From Stenogyne calaminthoides (lineage: Eukaryota; Streptophyta; Magnoliopsida; Lamiales; Lamiaceae), in assembly GCA_037126765.1 (NCBI GenBank), contig JBBCBC010000026.1, positions 29,993,698 through 30,057,697 of the forward strand: a DNA stretch of 64,000 bases, written 5' to 3'. This document shows, piece after piece, positions 34,224-44,382 of this stretch. A program made the translations under genes and the position numbers. Numbering within the stretch: position 1 is the stretch's first letter; the number at the start of each line of letters is the position of its first letter. The notes beneath the pieces are model-generated. The model was given only the letters and a program-made list of their open reading frames with translations, was not told the DNA's origin and did no database searches.

Positions 34224-36817
34224 CACCAATGATTGTGGTGATGGCAGAGCGTTTATTAAATAAAACGTGAGTACAGATTATTACAAATGAAAAGCCCACA
34301 ATTACAGGAGCAATAAAGGGAAAATTACAACAAGAATATCTACCAAAAATATATGGTCAACTATATTAATTATTATTCCTATTACCCCGTCAAAGCGCCG
34401 CGTGGAGGACACACACGCAAAGCTTGGGAACGAAGAACTCAAAGCGTGATTTGAGGAAGACTCTTCAGAAGAATATCGCCAAGTTTGGAGGTGAGAGGAA
34501 CAAAACCGGTGACTAATTTTCCAAGAGATGAGCTCACGAACAAAATGATAATCCAAGTCAATGTGCTTTTGCTCGCTTGTGTGCCCACAGATTTTGACTC
34601 AAAAATATAGCACTCTTATTGTCACACATCCAACGTAAGCGTGAGGTCGGTGGAGGAAGGCGACCGGTTCACGAGAAGGTTCGTCACCCGCACTAATTCG
34701 AAAGTCGCGATTGGCCATGGCTCGGATTCGGACTCACAACTAGAACGGGCAATCGTGGGTTGTTTCTTAGCACTCAAGAAACCAAAGTTGCCACCGGCGA
34801 AGATTGAATACCCATAAGTCGAATGGCGTCTCAAAGGCATCGTGCCCAATCAAAGATTAGAGTACCCTGCATGGAAGAATCGTAACATTTGACAAAAGAG
34901 AGACCAAACCGCAAAGTACCCTTAACAAATCGAAGAATACACTTCATCGCTAAAAATGATCATCGATGAGGTGATCAAGGAACCGACTAACCGAGCTAAC
35001 AACATATGAAAGGTCGACGAGTAATAGTCGACATCGAGAGCACCAACAAGGATCTCAGATAATGTAGGATCGCGAAAAGGAACACCATCACTGACAAGAG
35101 ACTCCCCTGCTGCTAAAGGGGTGGAGACAGGCTTCGACTCCAATAATTCAGCCCGCTGAAGGATATCATGTGCATACTTAGCTTGTCCCACAAACAAGCC
35201 ATCGGCGTGTAAGATACCTCAAGTTAGAGAAAGTAATTTAAAGCCCAAGATCTTTAATAGCAAACTCTTGATGCGTACGAGCAATAAAGGTGCGTAACAA
35301 GGAGCCATCATTCCCTGTAACAATTATGTCATCCACATAAAGTAATAGATAAATGACAGATATACCTCTATGCAAATGGAAAAGGGATGAATCACAAAGA
35401 CTCTGAAGAAAATCAAGACTGGTGAGGTACGAGCTGAACCTCTGGAACCAGGCAAGGGCGCTGACGGTCCGTAAAAGAGCTTTCTTCGGATGACAAACAT
35501 GCTCGAGGAATCGAGAATCAACAAAACCTGGTGGTTGTGCCATGAAAACAGGTTTGTCAAGAACACCATTGAGAAACACATTCTTGACATCAAGTTGATG
35601 AACGGGCCAACTGTGTTGGACGGAAAGTGCCAAAATAATGCATATTGTGGCAGCCTTAACAACTGGACTGAAGGTATGGTGAAAATCAGCATCGTGAATT
35701 TGAGTGAATCCTCGGGCTACAAGGCGATCTTTATGGTGCTCAATGGTTCCATCAAAGATGAAACTGCACGAAAAACCCACTCAACCAACAATATTAGTGC
35801 CGTTTCGGAGGTCGTGGCACTAGATCCCAAGTGTTGTTCGAACGCAAAGCTTCAATTTCTTCTTGCATGGCGGCAAGCCATTCGATGATGTTTGCGGCAC
35901 TCTTAAAGCCACTTGGTTCGGACATGTGGCCACAAGAGCCGAGATAACAAGGAAGTCGATGACAAGTCCAAATGCCACGAAACCTTTTCCCCTCTTATCC
36001 ATAATTTTCAAATAATCTACGGGCATTTATTTTATTTTAACTACGTAACGGGCTTGAAGACCCAAATCTTAACCTGGAATTGTACGCCAGTGATCATATG
36101 GTGAGCCTGGGGCCCGAGAGGAGCAATCATATTTTTTGCCCAAATAAAAAAGTATTCGGCGCTGTAGAGCGGCTTAAGGTCTAATTCAGTTAGGCAAAAA
36201 CGGGCCAGGCGCCGCTCGGTCGAGAGGAGGATCCGACAACAACGGGTCGCTTTCAGGGGCAAAGAAATCGACGGAACCATAGGAGACAAGGGCCGAGGTT
36301 CGCAGAGTCGCCCGTAATCATTTAAAGCCGGATCGCGGGCACGGCTCGGGAGGCCGAGGAAAATAATTAAAATCGGTCGAGGGTCTTGCAAAGGCCGCGG
36401 GGCTAGTGAAGGACCCGAGGCATCTAAAAAGGTCGTGACAACCAACTCTTCAACATCGGAGTGGACGATTTATTCTTTAGAGAAAAGGAAACAACACTCA
36501 TCGAATTGGGCATGCCGTGTATGAAATACTCGAGATGAGTCAGGATCAAAACACCGAAAACCTTTGTAGATGCTATTGTATCCCAGAAAAATACACGGCC
36601 GACTATGAGGCTCTAACTTGTTAGCAAAGATAATCCCAAGATAAGGGAACACACCACGACACCCAAAAAGGTTTGAAGTTTGCATAATTGGGAGCATAGC
36701 CAAACAAGGTTTGAAAAGGAGACGAGTCATGCAATACTGATGACGGGAGCCTGTTGATGATATAAACTGCTATTGCAAACGCATCAAACCAAAGTGAAGC
36801 AAGAGCATGAAGCAGGG
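34224..36817 (-). mobile_element. Copia fragment TE-B3
   Basis: Paralogue of TE-B2 from its 3' end to the end of integrase, where it stops near 36815 against unrelated Tat-like DNA. Gag, protease and most of integrase are absent. Confidence 0.85.
34302..36815 (-). pseudogene. TE-B3 pol remnant: integrase end, RT, RNase H
   Basis: 36878-36470: integrase end and linker (VYIINRLPSSVLHDSSPFQT, LGYNSIYKGFRCFDPDSSR). 35780-35238: a well preserved RT block (EHHKDRLVARGFTQIHDADF, QLDVKNVFLNGVLDK, YLLLYVDDIIVTGND). 35197-34922: RT end (VGQAKYAHDILQRAELLESK). 34849-34302: RNase H, damaged. The linker 35960-36380 contains AT-rich inserts absent from TE-B1 and TE-B2. Confidence 0.8.
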
Positions 36818-37437
36818 GGCTGGTCTGCTCGCTCATCAGGACCCGGTGCCCAGAAAAAGACATCTTTAGGGGTTTCATAATTTCTATGCAGCTGAGCGAG
36901 CATATCTACATCAATTATGCTCGCTATCTTGCTCGCTGGGTACTCATTTTCCACCCTAGTCCTATGAGGTTGTTCGGGCCAATCAAAACTATAACGAGCA
37001 TTATACTCGTTATACGTTGGACTATGAGGGACACCAACAGGTATGTCAAGCTCAGTATTTTGCCCACAGCCTATCCCTATGTTCGATTCGGTTATATTCA
37101 CAGCCATCAAAATTTCCCCCCTCACAATATCATAATTTCTATCTACATCAACATTATCAACAGCCCTAGACCTAATTTGAGTTTGGGGCAAAGAATCGTC
37201 ACTTGAATCATCCGAGAAATCACTACGGACCAAGTCCCAATCTAATTCATTTAGGGCTTCGTCGGAATCGGAGGAAAGAATGGCAAACGGTTGCCGAACA
37301 TGCCAACGTAATCCTGAATCCGAGACATTCGTCTCCGGCGCATTAGCATCGCTACGGGGGATCCTATCGACAGAGGGGGAAGAAGAACTGTGGTGGTCAG
37401 ATTCTAAGGGAACAGAAGAGTTTGAGCAAGAAGCCAT
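36818..37437 (-). pseudogene. N-terminal part of an antisense extra ORF in the Tat-like element
   Basis: ATG at 37437-37435 in good context (GATTATGGCTTC). About 200 codons are open: Ser-rich start (MASCSNSSVPLESDHHSSSS), an acidic Ser/Asp segment (FAILSSDSDEALNELDWDLV, SDFSDDSSDDS), then YETPKDVFFWAPGPDERAD before the break into TE-B3. The last motif resembles, from memory, the conserved core of putative plant transposon proteins (P..v....PgP.eRaD.PP). The ORF is truncated by the junction at about 36817. Function unknown. Confidence 0.5.
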
Positions 37438-37595
37438 AATCGCAATGAGAGAAAAGAATGCAGTGGTTACCTGAAGTAAGATCCTTCGCCGGAATAATGA
37501 AGCCCTCGTCGGAAATTTTCAGACACAAAAAAAATTGAAAGACAGAGGCAAGGAGAAGAAGGAGAGAGAAAAGGGTTTAAGGCGGTGAAATAAGG

Positions 37596-37606
37596 TATTT
37601 ATAGAT
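37596..37606 (-). promoter_or_regulatory. TATA element upstream of the antisense ORF
   Basis: Minus-strand TATCTATAAATACC lies about 160 nt before the ATG, followed by a pyrimidine-rich leader with CTCTCTCCTTCTTCTCCTT, as in an ordinary plant gene promoter. Confidence 0.55.
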
Positions 37607-37899
37607 ACCTGATTCAATTTTGAAAGTTTGGGCAGAATACGGAACGACATCAACTATGACCCAATTAGATTATAACAACCTGGCCCCATGTTGAATACAA
37701 AGCGACCCGGCTGGGGGGTATTATTGTGTTCGATATAATTATTCAGCATTAATCGAACACGTAAGAGAGACACGTGTAATATTCATTAAAATAATCATGC
37801 CCGATGGACAAGTGTGCTCGTCGCTCGCCGACAAACCAAAGTTGCTCAATCAGACTACCGAGCAAACACGCATGTTTGCCACTCAGATCAGGAAAGAGG

Positions 37900-38070
37900 A
37901 ATGAAATGAGCTAAGTCAAAAGGACTCAGACAAACCTGAGGGCTCAGGCAAGTCTGAGCCCACGAACAAGTCTGAGGACTCAGACAGCCTAAATGCTCAG
38001 AGATCCTGAAGACTCAGATAATCTGAAGGGTCAGTATGCTCGCTGCTCAGAGATCCTGAAGACTCAGATA
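37900..38070. repeat. CTGAG/CTCAG minisatellite within Tat-like LTR, copy A
   Basis: Irregular repeats built on GACTCAGACAAGTCTGAG and AGATCCTGAAGACTCAGATA. The same array is longer in copy B. Confidence 0.65.
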
Positions 38071-38523
38071 GTTATGGTCATTGTATTGATGTTTAATCCG
38101 GGGAGCATATTCGATGCTTCAATCATAATCAATTTGCAATATTTTTCCAAAAAAAAAAAAACATGGATAATTATATATGGTGATTAATAAGGTCAATGAA
38201 AGATTAATTGATCATACACTTCATGCAATTCAACGAGTTTCAAAATAAGTTAATCATTAATTACGTACAAATAATTTTAATTAACTATCTTCAGCCTATA
38301 ATCCAAATTAACCCCAAACATTGTATATAACTATATATATATATATATATATATATCAGGAAAAAATATAACCAAAACAATCAATAATATCCTATGCATC
38401 ATATAGCAAATAGCAAATATAACACCGTATGGCACAATAGATCAAATATATACCCATCATCCAACGATCTGAACTTGTAGAGAGATGTGTAATTAATTCT
38501 TTCATTATTTTCCCAAACGCACA

Positions 38524-38876
38524 TTACGGGTCGTCGCACCCCAAACCCCCGGACCAGTTTTTGTATGAAGCCATAGGGGCCGGAGGGGGAAGATTAACTC
38601 TTTGAAAGCTCACACAACTAACTCCTCCCTTGTCGAAACTACGACCATCGCCACGCCTTCCGGCCTTCTCCAAGCTTTCATCTCAGATAACAACTTTTTA
38701 AATTAAAACAATTCATAAGTATGAAGTAAATCATTTTAAATGATTGATAGCGTGCATGAAATTGTTACGAGAATATTGAGCTTACTTGTTTGATCATGTG
38801 ATGCAAACCACCTCGGAGAGGCGAAGAAAGAATAGGCAATTAGCATACCTAAAAGATGTAAAGGAGATTTAGAAAA
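38524..38876 (-). pseudogene. P5: small secreted peptide gene (unit B copy of P4)
   Basis: Exon 1 from internal Met 38846 to 38786, donor intact, exon 2 38681-38524 (158 nt), still in frame (72 codons). The hairpin has changed to SYKNWSGGLGC, losing the first Cys and the Arg, and a new Cys appears in GGVSCVSF. Exon 1 has compensating indels changing PEVAAS to PRWFAS. Some of these changes sit at CAG/CTG positions and may be consensus errors. Confidence 0.5.
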
Positions 38877-41455
38877 TCACCAATGATTGTGGTGATGGCA
38901 GAGCGTTTATTAAATAAAACGTGAGTACTGAGATTACAAATGAAAAGCCCACAATTACAGGGAGCAATAAAGGAAAAATTACAACAAGAATATCTACCAA
39001 AAATATATGGTCAACTATATTAATTATTATTCCTATTACCCCCCAAAGCAAGCCAATGGTGGGTAGAGGACACACGCAAAAGCTTGGAACGTAAGAACTC
39101 AAGGCGGGACGAGGAAGACTCTTTCAGAAGAATATCGCAAGTTGGAGGTGAGAGGAACAAAACCGTGACTAATTTTCCCAAGAGATGAGCTCACGAACAA
39201 AATGATAATCCAAGTCAATGTGCTTTTGCTCGTTTTTAATCTGTGCCCATTGATTTTGACTCAAAAAATATATAGCACTCTTATTGTCACAAGCGTAATC
39301 AGTCCGGGTGGAGGAAGATGGGCGAATCGGTTCACGTAGAAGGTTCGTCACCCGCACTAATTCGAAAGTCGCGATGGCCATGGCTGGCTAAGATTCGACT
39401 CACAACTAGAACGGGCAATCGGGGTTGTTTCTTAGCACTCAAGAAACCAAAGTTGCCACCGGCGAAGATTGAATACCCATAAGTCGAATGGCGGTGTCTC
39501 AAAGGTCATCGTGCCCAATCAAAGATTAGAGTACCCCGTAATGGAAGAATCGTAACATTTGACAAAAGAGAGACCAAACCGCAAAAGTACCCTTAACAAA
39601 TCGAAGAATACGCTTCATCGCCAAAAATGATCATCAAAAGGGTGGATCAAGGAACCGACTAACCGAGCTAACAACATATGAAAGGTCGGGGATTTAGTAA
39701 TAGTCGACATCGAGAGCACCAACAAGGGATCTCAGATAATGTAGGATCGCGAAAAGGAACACCATCATCGACAAGAGACTCCCCAAAGTCTGCTAAAGGG
39801 GTGGAGACAAAGCCGACTCAATAATTCAGCCCATTTCAAAGGATATCATGTGCATACTTAGCTTGTCCCACAAACAAGCCATCGGAAGTGTAAGATACCT
39901 CAAGGCCGAGAAAGTAATTTAAGCCGCGTCCAAGATCTTTAATAGCAAACTCTTGATGCGATTTTTCTCGCAATAAAGGTATGTAAAAAGGAGCCATCAT
40001 TCCTCAGAATAATTATGTCATCCACATAAAGCAATAGATAAATGACAGATATACCTCTATGCAAATGGAAAAGGGATGAATCACAACGACTCTGAAGAAA
40101 ATCAAGACTGGTGAGGTACGAGCTGAACCTCTGGAACCAAGAAAGGCGCCATTATTTGAGACGAAGTCCGTAAAAGAGCTTTCTTCAGATGACAAACATG
40201 CTCGAGGAATCGAGAATCAACAAAACCTCGTGGTTGTGCCATGAAAACAGTTTGTCAAGAACACCATTGAGAAACACATTCTTTACATCAAGTTGATGAA
40301 CGGGCCAACTGTGTTGAAAGAAAGAGCCAAAATAATAATGCGTGATTGTAGGCGGCCTTTAACAACCGGATCAAGGTATGGTGAAAATCAATTACCAGAA
40401 TTTGAGTGAATCTCTATCAAAGTAGCTACAAAGCGCGATCTTTATGGTGCTCAATGGTTCCATCAAAGATGAAACTTTGTACGGAAAACCCACTCAAACC
40501 AACAATATTAGTGCCGGAGGTCGTGGCACTAGATCCCAAATGTTGTTCGAACGCAAAGCTTCAATTTCTTCTTGCATGGCGGCAAGCCATTCGGGATGTT
40601 TGGCGGCACTCTTAAAGCCACTTGGGGTTGGATGTGGGCCACAAGAGCCGAGCAACAAGGAAGTCGATGACAAGTCCAAATTATTTTGGGTAACGGGTTT
40701 GAAGACCCGCCGCCCGAAAGTGATCATATGGTGAGTCTGGGGCCCAGAGGAATGAAGTAATCTTTGAAGAATCGCTTGTAATCCCACTCGAGCGGCTAAT
40801 CAGGGCAGCGCATCCAATCCAGGCGCTGTTCGGTCGAGAGGAGGATCCGAACAATGGGTCGCTTCAAATGGGGCAAGGCCGGATCGGAACCATAGGAGAC
40901 AAGGGTCGAGGTTCTGGACAGAGTCGCCCGTATCAGCCGGACTCCAAGGAAAACCGTTACACGGTCGGGAGGATCAAATCAAATAAAGCGATAACTCGCA
41001 ATTATTTCGAGGGTCTTGCAAAGGCCCAATGTTAGTGAAGGACCTCGAGGCATCTAAAAAGGTCGGACAACCAACTCCCAATATACATCGGAGGATTTAA
41101 TTAAATTATTCTTTAGAGAAAGGGAAACAACACTCATCGAATTGGGCATGCCGTATGAAATATTTAGATGAGTCATGATCAAAACACCAAAAACCTTTGT
41201 AGATGCTATTGTATCCCAGAAAAATACACGGCCGACTATGAGGCTCTAACTTGTTAGCAGCATAATCCCGAAGATAAGGGAACACACGACACCCAAACGG
41301 TTTGAAGTTTGCATAATTGGGAGCATAGCCAAACAAGGTTTGAAAAGGAGACGAGTCATGCAATACTGATGACGGGAGCCCGTTGATGATATAAAAAAAA
41401 ATTAAGATTGCAAGATTTGGACGATCAAACCAAAGTGAAGCAAGAGCATGAAGCA
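38877..41455 (-). mobile_element. Copia fragment TE-B4
   Basis: Tandem copy of TE-B3 with the same truncation point in integrase (41455). Small indels are frequent: the YVDDII region is disturbed near 40010, the linker 40680-41100 is full of AT-rich inserts, and RNase H (39102-39381) is broken. Confidence 0.8.
38900..41455 (-). pseudogene. TE-B4 pol remnant
   Basis: Recognisable pieces: 41585-41106 (integrase end: GLPSSVLHDSSPFQTLFGYA, LGYNSIYKGFWCFDHDSSK), 40787-40494 (RT start: EWLAAMQEEIEALRSNNIWD), 40195-40013 (MWMT after FSICIEVYLSFIYC), 39381-39169 (RNase H: KHIDLDYHFVRELIS). No frame is open for more than about 160 codons. Confidence 0.75.
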
Positions 41456-42072
41456 ATATCTTTTCAAGGGTCCAAGAAAAATCTTTCGCCTCATCGAGAC
41501 CCGAATAACTGCCCGAGAAAAAGACATCTTTAGGGGTTTCATAATTTCTATGCAGTATCTTGCTCGTTGGGTACTCATTTTCCACCCTAGTCCTATGAGG
41601 TTGTTCGGGCCAATCAAAACTATAACGAGCATTATAATCGTTATACGTTGGACTATGAAGGACACCAACAGGTATGTCAAGCTTTTCAGTATTTTTCCCA
41701 CCGCCTATCCCTATGTTCGATTCGGGTTATATTTACAAACCATCAAAATTTCCCCACAATATCATAATTTCTATCTACATCAACATTATCAATGACCACT
41801 AGACCTAATTTGAGTTTGGGGCAAAGAATCGCCACTTGAATCATCCGAGAAATCACTACGGACCAAGTCCCAATCTAATTCATTTAGGGCTTTTATTAAT
41901 CGAAGGAAAGAAACGAAAAGCGGTTGTTTAACATGCTAACGAAATCCTCGAATCCGAGACATTCGCCTCCCAAGATTAAAGCATCGCTTACGGGGATTCT
42001 ATCGACAGAGGGGGAAGAAGAACTATGGTGGTCCGATTCTAAGGGAACAAAAGAGTTTGAGCAAGAAGCCAT
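41456..42072 (-). pseudogene. Antisense extra ORF of the Tat-like element, copy B, frame-broken
   Basis: Start ATG at 42072-42070. Pieces in several frames reproduce copy A, including NEYPTSKILHRNYETPKDVF. A stretch of about 33 nt present in copy A (SIIDVDMLAQ) is missing. Confidence 0.45.
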
Positions 42073-42539
42073 AATCGCAATGAGAGAAAAGAATGCAGTG
42101 GTTACCTGAAGTAAGATCCTTCACGGAATAATGAAGCCCTCGCTTGAAAATTTTCGTACACAAAAAAAAATTGAAAGACAGAGGCAAGGAGAAGAAGGAG
42201 AGAGAAAAGCGCTTAAGGCGGTGAAATAAGGTATTTATAGATACCGGATTCAATTTTGAAAGTCTGGGCAGAATACGGAACGACATCAACTATGACGCAA
42301 TTAGATTATAACAACCTGGCCCCATGTTGAATACAAAGCGACCGGTACATAGTATTAACGTGTTCGATATAATTATTCAGCATTAATCGAACACGTAAGA
42401 GAGACACGTGTAATATTCATTAAAATAATCGTGCCCGATGGACAAGTGTGCTCGTCGCTCGCCGACCAACCAAAGTTGCTCAACCAGACTACCGAGCAAA
42501 CACGCATGTTTGCCACTCAGATCAGAAAAGAGGAATGAA

Positions 42540-42870
42540 ATGTGCTAAGTCAAAAGGACTCAGACAAACCTGAGGGCTCAAACAAGTCTGAGCCCACGAA
42601 CAAGTCTGAGGACTCAGACAAATTCCATAACAAAATTCAAAAGAAAAATTAAATGCTCGAGAGATCCCAAGACTCGATAATCAAGGGGTCAAGATGTCAC
42701 GTCATGATCCCAAGACTCGATAATCTAAGGGTCAGTATGCTCGCTGCTCAAATCCTGAAGACTCAGATAATCCGAGGTCAAGATGCTCGCCGTCAGAGAT
42801 CTCAAGACTCGTGATAATCTGAGAGTCAAGATGCTCACGCTCACACGAGATCCCAAAGACTCAGATAATC
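42540..42870. repeat. CTGAG/CTCAG minisatellite within Tat-like LTR, copy B
   Basis: Extended version of the copy A array. It includes patches of TE-A LTR sequence (ATTCCATAACAAAATTCAAA near 42625, compare 6226-6246) and many units reading ACTCGATA where copy A has ACTCAGATA. Confidence 0.6.
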
Positions 42871-43590
42871 AAGAGTCAATTCTACTTGTTCCGGTTCGCC
42901 TATTCAACTCAGATAATCCTCGGGGTCAAACCTTTCATGATGGTGTTCGCGATCTAGGTCGTGAATAAACTCAAGGGGTCAAGATATATTCCACTTAACT
43001 CGTGACATCCCGAAAAGACCCAAACATCCCGGGTCCCGGACATCCCGAGGGCTCAAAGATGCTCGAGGACAAGACTCAAAGATAAACTGACATGGTTAAA
43101 GGGCGAACAAAGCATCCAAATTAGAAAAAAAGGTTGATTTGACGACCAAAAGAGTGCCTCATGCAAAAGCAAGCTCACAAGATCAATCTAGAAGACGGTT
43201 GGGAACGTGGGCAATATTATTTAATTTTGCATGACCAAGTCTCCAAATTTCATGCTTGCCAACCCAAATTATTGCTTGCAACCCAAATTTCATGCTTGTC
43301 GGAGTGCGATAAATAGAAGAAAAAACAGCAAGAGAAAGGTTCAGAAATTTCCCAAAGGATAGGAGGTTACGAAAAAATTCCAGAGAGAGGTGAGGAACAG
43401 AAAAATTCGAGTGATCATTTATGCATACTAAAAACCCTAGCACTCTGAGATCAGGACACCAAATCATCTTCATCCATAGTGATTCATCTTCATAAGATGT
43501 ATCAAATATTGTACGTGTAAAACTCGCAATACTACATCACTGGCTTGGAGCGCCCCCAGAGTAGTCATTTCTAGACGAACTGGGTCAACA

Positions 43591-44275
43591 AACACTTCTT
43601 ATTTTCAGTTTATTTTACACGTGCATATTTTGTTTGTGAGTCGTCACCGAATTAGCCACATAATACTCTCGATAAAAAATGACTCACGACAGATAACATA
43701 TAAAATAATAAAAGCAAGATGTGGGCGTGAACTAGAAGACGCTAATACCATGAAAGAATTTCGTTTCATCTAAAAGTTTAAATTTATTAAAAAATGTGAA
43801 ATTAATTCATTTACCAATAAGATAAAAAATTGGGTGGATGATCATGGCTTACATATAACTTAATTATTTTATGTTGTCAATATATATATATAGTAACACT
43901 TGTATGTACCAAAAGCACAAGATGCAATTGGTGCAATTGAATTTAATTTTAATTTGGATGAATCATCTACACTTTAAATATTAAATTATGAACCCTAAAT
44001 TATGACCTATTCGGGCCAGATGAACCATGAACCACTCGGGTCGGGTCCTAGTCCGGGTTGGACCCGGTTAAAAAAAACAAATCGGTAACAAAAATAAAAC
44101 TGAATTGAAATTCAATTGCACCAAATCAAAATTGGTGCTAATGATGCACAGGAGAATTTGTATTACTCACCAACACCATGCAAAATGGTAATCAAAATCT
44201 CATATAATTAGATATATTATTTATTTTAGGCACCCAAATAACATACATGTCAAGACTAAGTATGATAGTACGTAA
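43591..44275. other. Spacer with a peptide-gene intron remnant
   Basis: 43753-43860 (ATGAAAGAATTTCGTTTCAT onward, then TGTGAAATTAATTC) matches the P9 intron region at 63812-63900. This suggests that another family copy once lay here, but no exon 1 or exon 2 could be found. 43920-44120 contains AATTGCACC/GGTGCAATT inverted words and a gapped GGGTC repeat. No gene is called. Confidence 0.4.
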
Positions 44276-44382
44276 TTAGTTGTGAACGTCAATATTATTG
44301 AGTCTGCAGCAGCCAGATCCCCTGTCCCAGGTGCAGCATGGAGACTGAGAGGGTTTGTCGCTCATCACCATACGTCCATTAA
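44276..44382 (-). pseudogene. P6 exon 2, 3' part (separated from the rest by TE-D)
   Basis: Continues P6 exon 2 in frame: INGRMVMSDKPSQS, the double-cysteine hairpin PCCTWDRGSGCCR and the end LNNIDVHN before TAA at 44278-44276. The last five bases (ATTAA, 44378-44382) are the target duplication of TE-D. The hairpin CC-x7-CC and the tail (CCR..xID.H) match P9 closely. See the other half at 58829-59255. Confidence 0.75.

Larger units (their letters stand above)
27284..36815. repeat. Segmental duplication, copy 2
   Basis: Colinear with 9949-18937 but with the 466-bp hAT MITE at 32263-32728 and a small deletion in the P3-P4 spacer. On its left the flanking MITE half is present, which makes it the likely parental copy. 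Confidence 0.8.
33436..38070. repeat. Tandem duplication unit A (4.6 kb)
   Basis: Contains P4, TE-B3 and the first Tat-like fragment. It is followed directly by unit B (38071-42769). The junction shares the four bases GATA with the start of unit A, so the duplication may have formed by end joining or template switching at microhomology. Confidence 0.8.
36818..38070 (+). mobile_element. 3' end of a Ty3/gypsy (Tat-like) element, copy A
   Basis: In plus orientation: an antisense ORF (36818-37437), its own leader and TATA, a purine tract GGCTGGGGGGTA (37710-37720) and then an LTR beginning TGTGTTCGATATAATT at 37725. The LTR is cut at 38070 by the tandem duplication. Antisense extra ORFs between pol and the 3' LTR are known from Tat/Retand gypsy elements. 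The assignment rests on that arrangement and not on an observed polymerase. Confidence 0.5.
38071..42769. repeat. Tandem duplication unit B (4.7 kb)
   Basis: Follows unit A head to tail and repeats P-gene spacer, P5, TE-B4, Tat-like ORF and LTR start in the same order. It is clearly more diverged in short indels than expected from a recent duplication; see the findings on sequence quality. Confidence 0.8.
41456..43590 (+). mobile_element. 3' end of the Tat-like gypsy element, copy B, with full LTR
   Basis: Repeats copy A (antisense ORF 41456-42072, leader, TATA at about 42228-42240) and then continues through an LTR of about 1230 bp (42359-43590): GTGTTCGATATAATTATTC ... ACTGGGTCAACA. Inside the LTR are the CTGAG array, a TATA-like GATAAATAGAAG at about 43309-43320 and a transcribed-leader-like segment ending GGAGCGCCCCCAGAG. 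The purine tract of copy A is altered here to GGTACATAGTA. Confidence 0.5.

Noticed and set aside
36818..37437. Interpretation as the first exon of a host gene captured by a retroelement
   Set aside because: The purine tract and LTR on the opposite strand immediately downstream, plus the transposon-protein-like motif, fit an antisense ORF of a Tat-like element better. Host origin is not fully excluded.
37900..38070. CTGAG/CTCAG array considered as a CRISPR-like or centromeric repeat
   Set aside because: Units are irregular, there are no unique spacers of constant size, and the array lies inside an LTR of a plant element.
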